NCBI GenBank assembly: GCA_002413395.1
Contig: DHWX01000128.1
Span: 21,703-51,777, forward strand
DNA: 30,075 nucleotides
Reading direction: 5' to 3'
Source: Polaromonas sp. UBA5171
Lineage (GTDB): Bacteria > Pseudomonadota > Gammaproteobacteria > Burkholderiales > Burkholderiaceae_C
Shown here: positions 8,104-15,865 of the stretch, piece by piece
Layout: each line of letters starts with the position of its first letter
Numbering within the stretch: position 1 is the first letter of the stretch
Position numbers and translations under genes: made by a program
The notes under the pieces: generated by a model
Seen by the model: only the letters and a program-made list of their open reading frames with translations
Database searches by the model: none
What the model was told of the DNA's origin: nothing

Positions 8104-9579
8104 ATGACCGCTGCCATCGACGCCTGCCCTGCCGTATTGGACCTGAAGTGGGTCAACGGCTTTGCCCGGCTGGGACCGGATTTTTGTACCGAACTCCAGC
8201 CCACGCCCCTGCCATCGCCTTATTGGGTCGGGCGCAGTCGGGCCGCGGCGCGCGAGCTTGGCCTGGAGGAATACTGGCTGGACTCCGGCGACGCACTGGC
8301 GGCGCTGAGCGGCAACCAGTTGCCGCCCGGCTCCAGGCCGCTGGCCAGTGTCTATGGCGGTCACCAGTTTGGCATGTGGGCCGGTCAATTGGGTGACGGT
8401 CGGGCGATCTTGCTCGGTGAAATCGAAACCGTGCACGGCCCGCAGGAAATCCAGCTCAAGGGCTCAGGCAAAACGCCCTACTCTCGCATGGGCGATGGCC
8501 GGGCCGTTCTGCGCAGCTCCATTCGTGAATTTTTGGCCTCCGAGGCCCTGCACGGCCTGGGCATACCGAGCACCCGCGCACTGTGTGTCACGGGCTCTGA
8601 TGCACTCGTGCGACGTGAAGAAATCGAAACAGCCGCCGTGGTCACGCGCATGGCGCCCAGTTTTATCCGTTTCGGCCATTTTGAGCATTTCAGCTACCGG
8701 AACCAGCACACTCAACTTAAAACGCTGGCTGACTACGTGATCGACCGGTTTTACCCCGCTTGCCGCGAAGCCAGGCAGCCTTATGCGACGCTGCTTGAAG
8801 CTGTCAGTGAGCGTACGGCACATTTGCTGGCCGCCTGGCAGGCCGTCGGGTTTTGCCACGGCGTGATGAATACCGACAATATGAGCATCTTGGGCCTGAC
8901 CATCGACTACGGCCCGTTTCAGTTTCTTGACGCATTTGACCCCTGCCACGTCTGCAACCATTCGGACAGCCAGGGCCGCTATGCCTATAACAAACAACCC
9001 AATATCGCCTACTGGAACCTGTTTTGCCTCGGCCAGGCCTTGCTGCCGCTGATGGATGATCAAGACCAGGCCCTGGCGGCGCTGGAGTCGTATAAAACGG
9101 TATTCCCTCAGTCTCTGGAAGCCCGGATGCGCGCCAAACTCGGCCTGATTGATGCGCAACCGGACGACAAGACCCTGATAGAAAACATCTTCAGGCTATT
9201 GGCCAGCAACCAGGTTGACTACACCATTTTCTGGCGTCGCCTGTGCGGCTTTACGCCGCAAGAGGGTCACGAGCCAGTACGGGATATGTTCCTTGACCGT
9301 GAATCCTTTAACGCCTGGGCGCTGCAATACTCAGAGCGAATTTCAATTACGGATCAAGGGCTGCGGGCTCATTTGATGCTTGGAAACAATCCGAAATTTG
9401 TGCTGCGCAACCATCTGGGCGAAGAAGCCATACGCGCCGCGAAACTGAAGGACTTTTCCGAAGTCAACACCTTGCTGACCTTGCTGCAGGCCCCATTTGA
9501 CGAACATCCTGGCCATGAACGTTACGCAGACTTTCCGCCAGGCTGGGCAGCTTCCATAGAAATCAGTTGTAGTTCGTAA
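8104..9579 (+). CDS. selO: Protein adenylyltransferase SelO (YdiU family)
   Basis: A 491-residue pseudokinase-fold enzyme that transfers AMP from ATP to hydroxyl side chains of proteins; family work links it to redox homeostasis. The N-terminal SVYGGHQFGMWAGQLGDGRA, the nucleotide-binding EIQLKGSGKTPYSRMGDGRA with its lysine, and the active-site NTDN (256-259) and DYG (268-270, in place of kinase DFG) are intact. The protein ends in ISCSS; the cysteine third from the end is where eukaryotic SelO carries selenocysteine. The length is normal. The ATG at 8104 gives the expected N terminus although no strong ribosome-binding site is visible. msrB follows after 40 bases, a sensible partner in oxidative stress. 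Confidence 0.95.
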   Translation: MTAAIDACPAVLDLKWVNGFARLGPDFCTELQPTPLPSPYWVGRSRAAARELGLEEYWLDSGDALAALSGNQLPPGSRPLASVYGGHQFGMWAGQLGDGRAILLGEIETVHGPQEIQLKGSGKTPYSRMGDGRAVLRSSIREFLASEALHGLGIPSTRALCVTGSDALVRREEIETAAVVTRMAPSFIRFGHFEHFSYRNQHTQLKTLADYVIDRFYPACREARQPYATLLEAVSERTAHLLAAWQAVGFCHGVMNTDNMSILGLTIDYGPFQFLDAFDPCHVCNHSDSQGRYAYNKQPNIAYWNLFCLGQALLPLMDDQDQALAALESYKTVFPQSLEARMRAKLGLIDAQPDDKTLIENIFRLLASNQVDYTIFWRRLCGFTPQEGHEPVRDMFLDRESFNAWALQYSERISITDQGLRAHLMLGNNPKFVLRNHLGEEAIRAAKLKDFSEVNTLLTLLQAPFDEHPGHERYADFPPGWAASIEISCSS

Positions 9580-9619
9580 CCAGGTCTCACATCCCAAAAA
9601 CTTACATGGCGATACAAGC

Positions 9620-10030
9620 ATGAGCGCAAAAATTGAGAAAACCGACGCCGAATGGAAAGCCTTGCTGCTTGAAAAAGGCGCGGAGCCAGGCGCCTTTGAA
9701 ATCACCCGCCGGGCCGCCACCGAGCGGGCCTTCACTGGCAAGCATGAAACCAACTTCTCGGACGGCACCTATCGCTGCATCTGCTGCGGCGCCGAGCTGT
9801 TCGACTCCTCCACCAAATTTGACGCGGGTTGCGGTTGGCCCAGCTTTTCGCAGGAACTCAACGCGGGTGCCATTGAAGAGCATGAGGACCGCGCCCATGG
9901 CATGACACGCAGCGAAACCGTTTGCGCCAACTGCGGCGCGCACTTGGGCCATGTGTTTTCCGATGGCCCCACCTCTACCGGACTGCGTTACTGCATGAAC
10001 TCCGCCTCTCTGGACTTCAAACCGCGATGA
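9620..10030 (+). CDS. msrB: Peptide-methionine (R)-S-oxide reductase MsrB
   Basis: A 136-residue enzyme that reduces the R epimer of methionine sulfoxide in proteins. The structural zinc site is complete (C53, C56 in YRCICCG and C102, C105 in VCANCGAHLG). The catalytic cysteine is C125 in GLRYCMNSASL, and C71 in DAGCGWPSF is at the usual resolving position. There is no signal peptide, so it is cytoplasmic. It lies 40 bases after selO on the same strand and is probably cotranscribed with it. The full length matches the family. Confidence 0.96.
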   Translation: MSAKIEKTDAEWKALLLEKGAEPGAFEITRRAATERAFTGKHETNFSDGTYRCICCGAELFDSSTKFDAGCGWPSFSQELNAGAIEEHEDRAHGMTRSETVCANCGAHLGHVFSDGPTSTGLRYCMNSASLDFKPR

Positions 10031-10033
10031 ATG

Positions 10034-10083
10034 TGGCCCCATGCTTGCCACTTCGTGTGCTGCGCTGTTCCCCTGAGGGGCCT
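10034..10083 (+). repeat. Possible copy of a Comamonadaceae intergenic repeat ending in a GC hairpin
   Basis: The msrB-yciB spacer contains CCACTTCGTGTGCTGCGCTG followed by the hairpin CCCC-TGA-GGGG (10070-10080) and CCTAATTTT. From memory, similar segments with a CTTCGTGT...CTGCGCT...CCCC-GAGGGG pattern recur many times between genes in Comamonadaceae genomes. The hairpin with its short T tail could also terminate the msrB transcript. Only one copy is in this window, so repetition cannot be shown here. Confidence 0.4.
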
Positions 10084-10106
10084 AATTTTCCCGCGATAAT
10101 CACACG

Positions 10107-10733
10107 ATGAAGATTTTGTTCGACTTTTTGCCAATTGCCCTTTTTTTCGGCATGTTCAAGTACGCCGAAGGAAACCAGGACTGGGCTGCCAGCACCGCGA
10201 CCGACTGGCTGGGTTTCATGGTTTCTGGTGGCGTGGTCGGGCATATTGAAGCACCCGTGCTGCTGGCCACGGTGGTGGTGATTGTGGCCACCTTCGCACA
10301 AATTTTGTGGCTCAAGATTCGAGGCCGGAAAGTTGATGCGATGCTCTGGGTCAGCTTGGGCCTCGTCGTGGTACTGGGTGGCGCCACCATCTATTTCCAC
10401 AGCGAAAGTTTCATCAAATGGAAACCGACGGTACTGTACTGGGTCATGGGCAGCGCATTGCTGTTTGGTCAACTGGTATTCAAGAAAAACGGCATCAAGT
10501 CTTTGATGGATGCTCAAATGAGCCTGCCCGAGCCGGTGTGGCGTACCGTCAATTTCAGCTGGGTCGGATTTTTTACCCTGATGGGGTTTCTCAATCTGTG
10601 GGTGGCCTTCAACTTCCCGACCAGCACCTGGGTCAACTTCAAGCTTTTTGGCGGCTTGGGACTGATGCTGGTGTTTGTACTGGTACAGGGCATTTACCTG
10701 AACAAACACATAAAACCGGGAGCCACGCCATGA
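10107..10733 (+). CDS. yciB: Inner-membrane spanning protein YciB (septation protein A)
   Basis: A 208-residue polytopic inner-membrane protein with about five hydrophobic segments. The opening MKILFDFLPIALFFGMFKYA, the central KWKPTVLYWVMGSALLFGQ, and LPEPVWRTVNFSWVGFF are characteristic of the YciB/IspZ family, which is linked to cell envelope integrity and septation in enterobacteria and Shigella; its biochemical role is unknown. The stop overlaps the start of the bolA-family gene as ATGA, so the two are translationally coupled. The N-terminal MKILFDFLPI fixes the start at 10107. Confidence 0.94.
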   Translation: MKILFDFLPIALFFGMFKYAEGNQDWAASTATDWLGFMVSGGVVGHIEAPVLLATVVVIVATFAQILWLKIRGRKVDAMLWVSLGLVVVLGGATIYFHSESFIKWKPTVLYWVMGSALLFGQLVFKKNGIKSLMDAQMSLPEPVWRTVNFSWVGFFTLMGFLNLWVAFNFPTSTWVNFKLFGGLGLMLVFVLVQGIYLNKHIKPGATP

Positions 10734-11038
10734 GCATGGGCATCACTGCAGGCAGCAGCGCGAAGCCGAGGCCGTTTCAGATCAGTGAAATTGAACGGCA
10801 GCTTCAGGCGCGGCTGCAACCCACCTACCTGCAAGTGCTGGACGAAACCGGTGCCCACGCGGGCCATGCGGGTGCCAATGCGCAGGGTTTTGGCTCGCAC
10901 TTTCGCATTCGCATTGCCTGTCCCGGGTTTCTGGGCAAGCGCCGCGTCGCATGCCACCGGCTTGTGTATGATGCAGTGCAAAATTTCATCGATCAGGGCC
11001 TGCACGCCCTGGCCATTGAAATTGTTGATTCACCCTGA
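10730..11038 (+). CDS. bolA: BolA-family protein
   Basis: A 102-residue protein with the BolA fold. The conserved helix-turn region is seen in GSHFRIRIACPGFLGKRRV followed by ACHRLVYDAV, whose histidine and RLVY core are the family hallmark. BolA proteins work with monothiol glutaredoxins in iron-sulfur cluster trafficking and also act in stress morphology. The ATG at 10730 overlaps the yciB stop (ATGA); a second ATG at 10736 is equally possible. The yciB-bolA-parvulin order is, from memory, common in Burkholderiales. Whether it is the BolA or IbaG/YrbA branch is not certain. Confidence 0.88.
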   Translation: MSMGITAGSSAKPRPFQISEIERQLQARLQPTYLQVLDETGAHAGHAGANAQGFGSHFRIRIACPGFLGKRRVACHRLVYDAVQNFIDQGLHALAIEIVDSP

Positions 11039-11124
11039 AACCAATTCAAGCTCTGAAACGTTAATCCCAACCTCGGCAACAACCTGCCGACAGTCATCCA
11101 TCACCCAAAAATCCCAAGGAAATC

Positions 11125-11910
11125 ATGAAAAAACAATTTTTATTCGCCGCTGCCGTTGCCAGCCTGCTGGCTTTGGGCGCACAAGCTGCCTTCGCCCAGA
11201 ATATTGCCATCGTCAATGGCAAGGCAGTACCTCAATCCCGCCTGGATTCACTGGCGCAACAGATTGTCCGCTCCGGTCGTCCGATGACTCCGGAAATGCA
11301 GAGCCAGCTACGCGAGGAAGTCATCGCGCGCGAGATCTTCATGCAAGAGGCTGAAAAACAAGGGCTGTCCGCCAGTGAAGACTTCAAGACCCAGATGGAA
11401 CTGGCGCGCCAGACTATCCTGATCCGTGAATTGTTCGCCAACTATGAGAAGAAAAATCCGGTGACCGAAGCCGAAATGAAAGCCGAATACGACAAGTTTG
11501 TTGCGTCCAGCGGTGGCAAGGAATACAAAGCCCACCATATCCTGGTCGAAAAGGAATCAGAAGCCAAAGCCATCATCGCTGCCCTGAAAAAAGGGGCCAA
11601 GTTTGAAGATATCGCCAAGAAACAGTCCAAAGACACCGGCTCTGGCGCCAAAGGTGGTGACCTTGATTGGGCCAATCCGTCCAGCTACGTGCCCGAGTTC
11701 ACTGAAGCAATGCTCAAGCTGAGCAAGGGCCAGACAACCGACACACCGGTGAAAACACAATTCGGCTACCACATCATCCGCCTGGACGACATCCGCCCTG
11801 CCAAATTACCGTCATTTGAAGAAGTCAAGCCCCAAATTGCCAAACAGATGGAGCAGCAAAAACTGGCTGCTTTCCAGGACGACCTGCGTAAAAAGGCCAA
11901 GATCGAATAA
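11125..11910 (+). CDS. Periplasmic parvulin-type peptidyl-prolyl cis-trans isomerase (PpiC/PrsA-like)
   Basis: A 261-residue secreted foldase. A signal peptide (MKKQ, hydrophobic core, cleavage after AFA at residue 24) leads into a SurA_N-like helical region (about 25-130) and a parvulin domain (about 133-225) that contains KAHHILVEKE, a GGDLDWANPSSYVPEF segment and TQFGYHIIRLDD. A charged C-terminal helix ends the protein. The start is supported by AAGGAA six bases upstream. It stands 86 bases after the bolA gene and is followed by a strong terminator, so it ends this transcription unit. It should help fold exported or outer-membrane proteins. Confidence 0.92.
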   Translation: MKKQFLFAAAVASLLALGAQAAFAQNIAIVNGKAVPQSRLDSLAQQIVRSGRPMTPEMQSQLREEVIAREIFMQEAEKQGLSASEDFKTQMELARQTILIRELFANYEKKNPVTEAEMKAEYDKFVASSGGKEYKAHHILVEKESEAKAIIAALKKGAKFEDIAKKQSKDTGSGAKGGDLDWANPSSYVPEFTEAMLKLSKGQTTDTPVKTQFGYHIIRLDDIRPAKLPSFEEVKPQIAKQMEQQKLAAFQDDLRKKAKIE

Positions 11911-11965
11911 GCACCCGCCAAGGCTGGACTGGGCTGACATCGCCAGACCCCTGAAAATAATCCGG

Positions 11966-11995
11966 AAGGCGCAACGTGATTGCGCCTTTTTTTTT
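11966..11995 (+). terminator. Rho-independent terminator after the parvulin gene
   Basis: A 9-bp perfect stem (AAGGCGCAA with TTGCGCCTT) and a 5-base loop are followed by a run of T residues that, with the stem end, is nine long. It lies 55 bases past the stop and separates the housekeeping cluster from the molybdenum cofactor operon. Confidence 0.93.
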
Positions 11996-12101
11996 CGGAT
12001 GAGCTCATGCGGCTTAAACCCAATACAGATCAGGGTCAAGGCCTCTCCGCACAAGCTGGCTTGGCCAATGGAGTAAATTCTCTCCCTTGAACTCCTGCAC
12101 C

Positions 12102-13235
12102 ATGACATACAAGGCAAACAAGGTTATTCCCCTGGCTGATACGCGCTACGCAAGCCGCATGCCGTCGGTTCCAGCTCAACTATCGGCCCCGACAGGCCTG
12201 CTGAGCGATGCGCTGGGCCGACCGCTGCGGGATTTGCGCATCAGCGTGACAGACCGCTGCAACTTCCGCTGCAGCTACTGCATGCCCAAGGAAATTTTTG
12301 ACAAGGACTACGCTTACCTGCCCCACAACTCGCTGCTGAGCTTTGAGGAAATCACCCGGTTGGCACGCATTTTTGTGGCGCATGGCGTTGAAAAGATCAG
12401 GCTGACGGGTGGCGAGCCCTTGCTGCGCAAGAACATTGAAGCCTTGATTGAAATGCTGGCCACGCTAACCACGCCGGAAGGGCAGCCGCTGGACATCACA
12501 CTGACGACCAACGGCTCGCTGCTCGCCCAAAAGGCCCAGACACTGAAAGACGCCGGACTGCAACGCGTCACCGTGAGTCTCGATGGGCTGGACGATGCCA
12601 TCTTTCGCAGCATGAACGATGTCGGCTTTCCGGTGGCCGATGTCCTCAAGGGCATTGACGTGGCCCGGCAAGTGGGTCTGGCGCCCATCAAGATCAACAT
12701 GGTGGTCAAGCGCGGCACCAACGACGCTGAAATTCTGCCTATGGCGCGGCATTTTCGCCATTCCGGCGCGGTGCTCCGGTTCATTGAATACATGGATGTG
12801 GGCGCCAGCAACGGCTGGCGCATGGAAGAGGTCATGCCGTCGGCCCAGGTGATTGAACGCCTCCACGCCGAGTTTCCCCTCACCGCCATCGACCCGAACT
12901 ACGTGGGTGAAACCGCCGGGCGCTGGCGCTATGCTGATGGCGCCGGTGAAATCGGCGTGATCAGCAGCGTCACACAGGCCTTTTGCCGCGACTGCAACCG
13001 GGCCCGGCTGTCCACCGAAGGCAAACTGTTTTTGTGCCTATTTACCAACCAGGGCCACGATTTTCGCGCCCTGCTGCGGGGCGACTACTCCGACGAGCAA
13101 ATTGCGGCGGCAGTGGGTCCCGTCTGGCAGGCGCGTGGCGACCGATATTCGGAACTGCGCGCCGCACTGCCCGCAGATACCATCGCCACTGATGGCGCAT
13201 TAAAACGAGTCGAGATGAGCTATATAGGGGGTTGA
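12102..13235 (+). CDS. moaA: GTP 3',8-cyclase MoaA (radical SAM)
   Basis: A 377-residue radical SAM enzyme catalysing the first step of molybdopterin synthesis, GTP to 3',8-cyclo-7,8-dihydro-GTP. The SAM cluster motif CNFRCSYC gives C53, C57 and C60. The C-terminal second [4Fe-4S] site is in CRDCNRARLSTEGKLFLC, and the protein ends in the conserved double glycine (SYIGG) needed for activity. I prefer the ATG at 12102, because the segment KANKVIPLADTR resembles N termini of Burkholderiales MoaA; a TTG at 12087 and an ATG at 12159 are alternatives. It opens a three-gene molybdenum cofactor operon; mobA follows after 16 bases. Confidence 0.95.
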   Translation: MTYKANKVIPLADTRYASRMPSVPAQLSAPTGLLSDALGRPLRDLRISVTDRCNFRCSYCMPKEIFDKDYAYLPHNSLLSFEEITRLARIFVAHGVEKIRLTGGEPLLRKNIEALIEMLATLTTPEGQPLDITLTTNGSLLAQKAQTLKDAGLQRVTVSLDGLDDAIFRSMNDVGFPVADVLKGIDVARQVGLAPIKINMVVKRGTNDAEILPMARHFRHSGAVLRFIEYMDVGASNGWRMEEVMPSAQVIERLHAEFPLTAIDPNYVGETAGRWRYADGAGEIGVISSVTQAFCRDCNRARLSTEGKLFLCLFTNQGHDFRALLRGDYSDEQIAAAVGPVWQARGDRYSELRAALPADTIATDGALKRVEMSYIGG

Positions 13236-13251
13236 TCTGGTCAATAAAGAG

Positions 13252-13884
13252 ATGAGTGCCCCGCTGCACATTGAAGCCATCACTGGCGTCATCCTGGCGG
13301 GAGGGCGCGGCTCGCGCATGGGAGGGGTTGACAAAGGCCTGCAAAATTTCAACGGCGTGCCGCTGGCCCTGCACACGCTGATGCGGCTGTCGCCCCAGGT
13401 GGGCGAGATCATGATCAATGCCAACCGCAATCTGGCCGCTTACGAATCATTTGGCGTTCCGGTTTGGCCCGACAGCACCGGCCTGGGCGAATACGCTGGA
13501 CCGCTGGCTGGTTTTCTCACAGCGCTGGAGCGCGTTGAAACGCCTTACCTGCTGACAGTGCCGTGCGACACCCCGTTGTTTCCGCAGGACATGGTGGCAC
13601 GCTTGGCCCGGGCCTTGGCACGGGAAGACGCCGAGATTGCCGTTGCTGCCGCGCCGGAGGAAGACGGCCAACTCCGGCAGCAGCCGGTGTTTTGCCTGAT
13701 GCATGCCGGCCTGCTCGAAAGTCTGGTCCATTTCACGAAAGGCGGAGGTCGAAAAATTGACGCGTGGACGGCGCAGCACAAAACCGTCACCGTGCCATTC
13801 AACCAGCCGGGCGACAACGCGCGCGGCTTTTTCAATGCCAACACGCTGGCGGAACTACACCAGCTTGAGTCGCGCCAGCCATGA
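13252..13884 (+). CDS. mobA: Molybdenum cofactor guanylyltransferase MobA
   Basis: A 210-residue nucleotidyltransferase that joins GMP from GTP to molybdopterin, giving the MGD cofactor of the DMSO reductase family. The N-terminal GTP-binding signature LAGGRGSRMGGVDKGL is at about 15-30, with the later EYAGPLAGFL and the metal-binding PCDTPLFP also present. The start codon is 16 bases after moaA, and the stop overlaps the moeA start. MobA implies that the organism makes at least one MGD-type enzyme such as a nitrate reductase or formate dehydrogenase; none is in this window. Confidence 0.95.
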   Translation: MSAPLHIEAITGVILAGGRGSRMGGVDKGLQNFNGVPLALHTLMRLSPQVGEIMINANRNLAAYESFGVPVWPDSTGLGEYAGPLAGFLTALERVETPYLLTVPCDTPLFPQDMVARLARALAREDAEIAVAAAPEEDGQLRQQPVFCLMHAGLLESLVHFTKGGGRKIDAWTAQHKTVTVPFNQPGDNARGFFNANTLAELHQLESRQP

Positions 13885-15227
13885 AGACACTGGAGCAGAT
13901 TGCCGCCGAGCTGCAGGGCTACGACCCGCAGGCTATCTCTGCCAGCGCTGTGCAGGCATTTTTATCCAGGCTGGTCACGCCGGTTCAGGCGGTGATTAAG
14001 CTGCCTCTGTTTGAAGCGCTGGGCCGGGTGCTGGCGGACGACATAATTTCGCCGTTTGATGTGCCGCCGCATGACAACTCGGCGATGGACGGGTATGCGT
14101 TTGACGGCCGGCAATTGACTTCCGGCAAGGCGCTGGAATTACAGGTTGTGGGAACGGCGCTGGCCGGCAAGGCCTGGCAAGTCAGCGTCCACGCCGGTCA
14201 GTGCCTCAAGATCATGACGGGCGCCATCCTGCCGCAAGGCCTCGACACCGTGGTACCGCAGGAGTTCGTCAAACACGATCAGGTTGGCGCGGCCAGTCAT
14301 ATTACGATTCCGCCCGGCATCGTACACATGGGTGACAACCGTCGCCTGCGCGGCGAAGATCTTATGCAGGGCAAACCGGCGCTACGAAAAGGGGATCTAC
14401 TCACGCCTGCCCGTCTTGGACTGGCCGCCTCTTTGGGCCTGGAAACCTTGACTACCTGGCGGCCGCTGCGAGTAGCTTACTTTTCAACTGGCGACGAAAT
14501 ACTGTCGCTCGGCGACGCACCGCGCGAAGGTGCCGTGTATGACAGCAACCGCTACACCGTCTTTGGCCTGCTCAGCCGACTGGGCTGCCAGGTGATTGAC
14601 ATGGGCGTGGTGCGTGACGACCCGGCCCTGCTGGAGGCGGCGTTTACGCAAGCAGCGGCGCAGGCCGACGCCATCATCACCTCGGGTGGCGTTAGTGTGG
14701 GTGAGGCAGACTTCACCAAGGCCATGATGAAAAAACTTGGTGACGTGGTGTTCTGGCGCATCGCCATGCGGCCCGGCCGACCCATGGCCGTTGGGCGAAT
14801 TTCATCAAACAAACTGGTTTCCAGCCCGGCTATGACAGGCGCAAGCAACTCCCAAAAGACCAGTCTCCCAGAGGCGGCCATTCTGTTTGGCCTGCCCGGC
14901 AATCCGGTGGCGGTGATGGTGACTTTTCTGGCGTTTGTGCGCCCTGCCCTGTTGCAGATGATGGGTGCCAGCAGTGCGCCGCTGCCACTGCTCAAGGCGC
15001 ATAGCGCCGAGGCGATCCGTAAAAAGCCGGGCCGCACCGAATACCAGCGCGGCCGGGTTTCGACCGCGGCCGATGGCTCGTTGCAGGTCAAAACTACCGG
15101 CAACCAGGGCTCGGGCGTGCTGCGCTCGATGGCCGAAGCCAACGGCCTGATCGTGTTGCACCACGCCCAAGGCAACATCGCCGTCGGTGATGAGGTGGAG
15201 GTGATGATGTTCGACGGCGTGATCTAG
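13881..15227 (+). CDS. moeA: Molybdopterin molybdenumtransferase MoeA
   Basis: A 448-residue enzyme inserting molybdate into adenylylated molybdopterin. Hallmarks are PPHDNSAMDGYAF (62-74), MTGAILPQGLDTVV (112-125), the MoCF-domain STGDEI (202-207) and YDSNRY, TSGGVSVGEADF (267-278) and FGLPGNPVA (336-344). Between RPMAVGRI and ILFGLPGNP there is a stretch of about 26 residues (308-333), rich in Ser, Lys and Asn, that is longer than the short loop I recall in other MoeA proteins; it keeps the frame. The ATG overlaps the mobA stop by four bases (ATGA). It is the last gene of the operon and faces the convergent hydrogenase-like cluster 116 bases away. Confidence 0.95.
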   Translation: MKTLEQIAAELQGYDPQAISASAVQAFLSRLVTPVQAVIKLPLFEALGRVLADDIISPFDVPPHDNSAMDGYAFDGRQLTSGKALELQVVGTALAGKAWQVSVHAGQCLKIMTGAILPQGLDTVVPQEFVKHDQVGAASHITIPPGIVHMGDNRRLRGEDLMQGKPALRKGDLLTPARLGLAASLGLETLTTWRPLRVAYFSTGDEILSLGDAPREGAVYDSNRYTVFGLLSRLGCQVIDMGVVRDDPALLEAAFTQAAAQADAIITSGGVSVGEADFTKAMMKKLGDVVFWRIAMRPGRPMAVGRISSNKLVSSPAMTGASNSQKTSLPEAAILFGLPGNPVAVMVTFLAFVRPALLQMMGASSAPLPLLKAHSAEAIRKKPGRTEYQRGRVSTAADGSLQVKTTGNQGSGVLRSMAEANGLIVLHHAQGNIAVGDEVEVMMFDGVI

Positions 15228-15343
15228 CGCACGCTCTGCGCGCAGACTTTCTTCAAAGATATAAATGAACTTTCCTGCTGCACGGACTGATATGAGATGC
15301 GCCGTGGTGCGGTTTGCCATGAGCATGGACATTACAGTTCCGC

Positions 15344-15865
15344 TCACCGTCCTTGACTGCCGCGGCGCACGACGCCGAGAATTCCGCGCAATATTTCCAG
15401 CGGCGGCGGCGGGCAACCAGGGACCATGACGTCCACTGGAATCACGTTCGCCACACGGCCACAACTGGCATAGGTTTCGCCGAAAATGCCGCCGGTGCAG
15501 CCGCAGTCGCCCACTGCCACAACCAGCTTGGGTTCGGGCGTGGCGTCGTAGGTGCGCCGCAGCGCTTCTTCCATGTTTCTGGACACCGGCCCGGTGACCA
15601 ACAGCATGTCGGCGTGGCGCGGGCTGGCGACAAACTTGATGCCCAGCCCCTCGATGTTGTAGTAAGGGTTGCCAAGCGCGTTGATCTCCAGCTCGCAGCC
15701 GTTGCACGAGCCGGCATCGACGACACGGATGGTCAGCGCCTGGCCGAGGATGTCGAGAATGTCCTGATGGATGCGCTGCACCGAGGCCTGAGCAGTCCCA
15801 TCAACACTCGGCACTGGCTCGGTCACGATACCGGTGTGAACAATTTGTTTAAGAATGTGCCACAT
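15344..15865 (-). CDS. hyfI: Hydrogenase-4-like / complex I NuoB-like small subunit (HyfI homologue)
   Basis: A 173-residue electron-transfer subunit of the NuoB/HyfI/HycG family, the membrane-proximal partner of the large subunit. All four ligands of the proximal [4Fe-4S] cluster are visible: C54 and C57 in SCNGCE, C121 in GDCGC and C151 in PGCPPPP. An N-terminal stretch of about 45 residues precedes the fold. The start overlaps the large subunit stop by one base (TGATG), so the two are made together. It is the last gene of the cluster. Because the partner large subunit lacks NiFe ligands, this protein should serve a non-hydrogenase (Ehr-like) complex; the hyf symbol marks homology only. Confidence 0.9.
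   Translation of the reverse strand: MWHILKQIVHTGIVTEPVPSVDGTAQASVQRIHQDILDILGQALTIRVVDAGSCNGCELEINALGNPYYNIEGLGIKFVASPRHADMLLVTGPVSRNMEEALRRTYDATPEPKLVVAVGDCGCTGGIFGETYASCGRVANVIPVDVMVPGCPPPPLEILRGILGVVRRGSQGR

Noticed and set aside
11073..11090. A hairpin TCGGC/GCCGA between the bolA and parvulin genes
   Set aside because: It is a five-pair stem with an eight-base loop and no U tract; chance occurrence is likely.
12000..12101. A possible Moco riboswitch in the leader before moaA
   Set aside because: Only about 105 bases lie between the upstream terminator and the start. I see small pairings (for example CAAG-CTGG-CTTG) but no match to the Moco RNA layout that I could defend.
12102..15227. 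A functional tie between the molybdenum cofactor operon and the neighbouring hydrogenase-like cluster
   Set aside because: The two are convergent and no molybdoenzyme gene is present in the cluster. Adjacency alone does not support a link.
15227..15250. A hairpin GCGCA-CGCTC-TGCGC at the moeA stop codon as a terminator
   Set aside because: The stem is only five pairs, overlaps the stop codon, and is followed by a broken T tract. Too weak to call.
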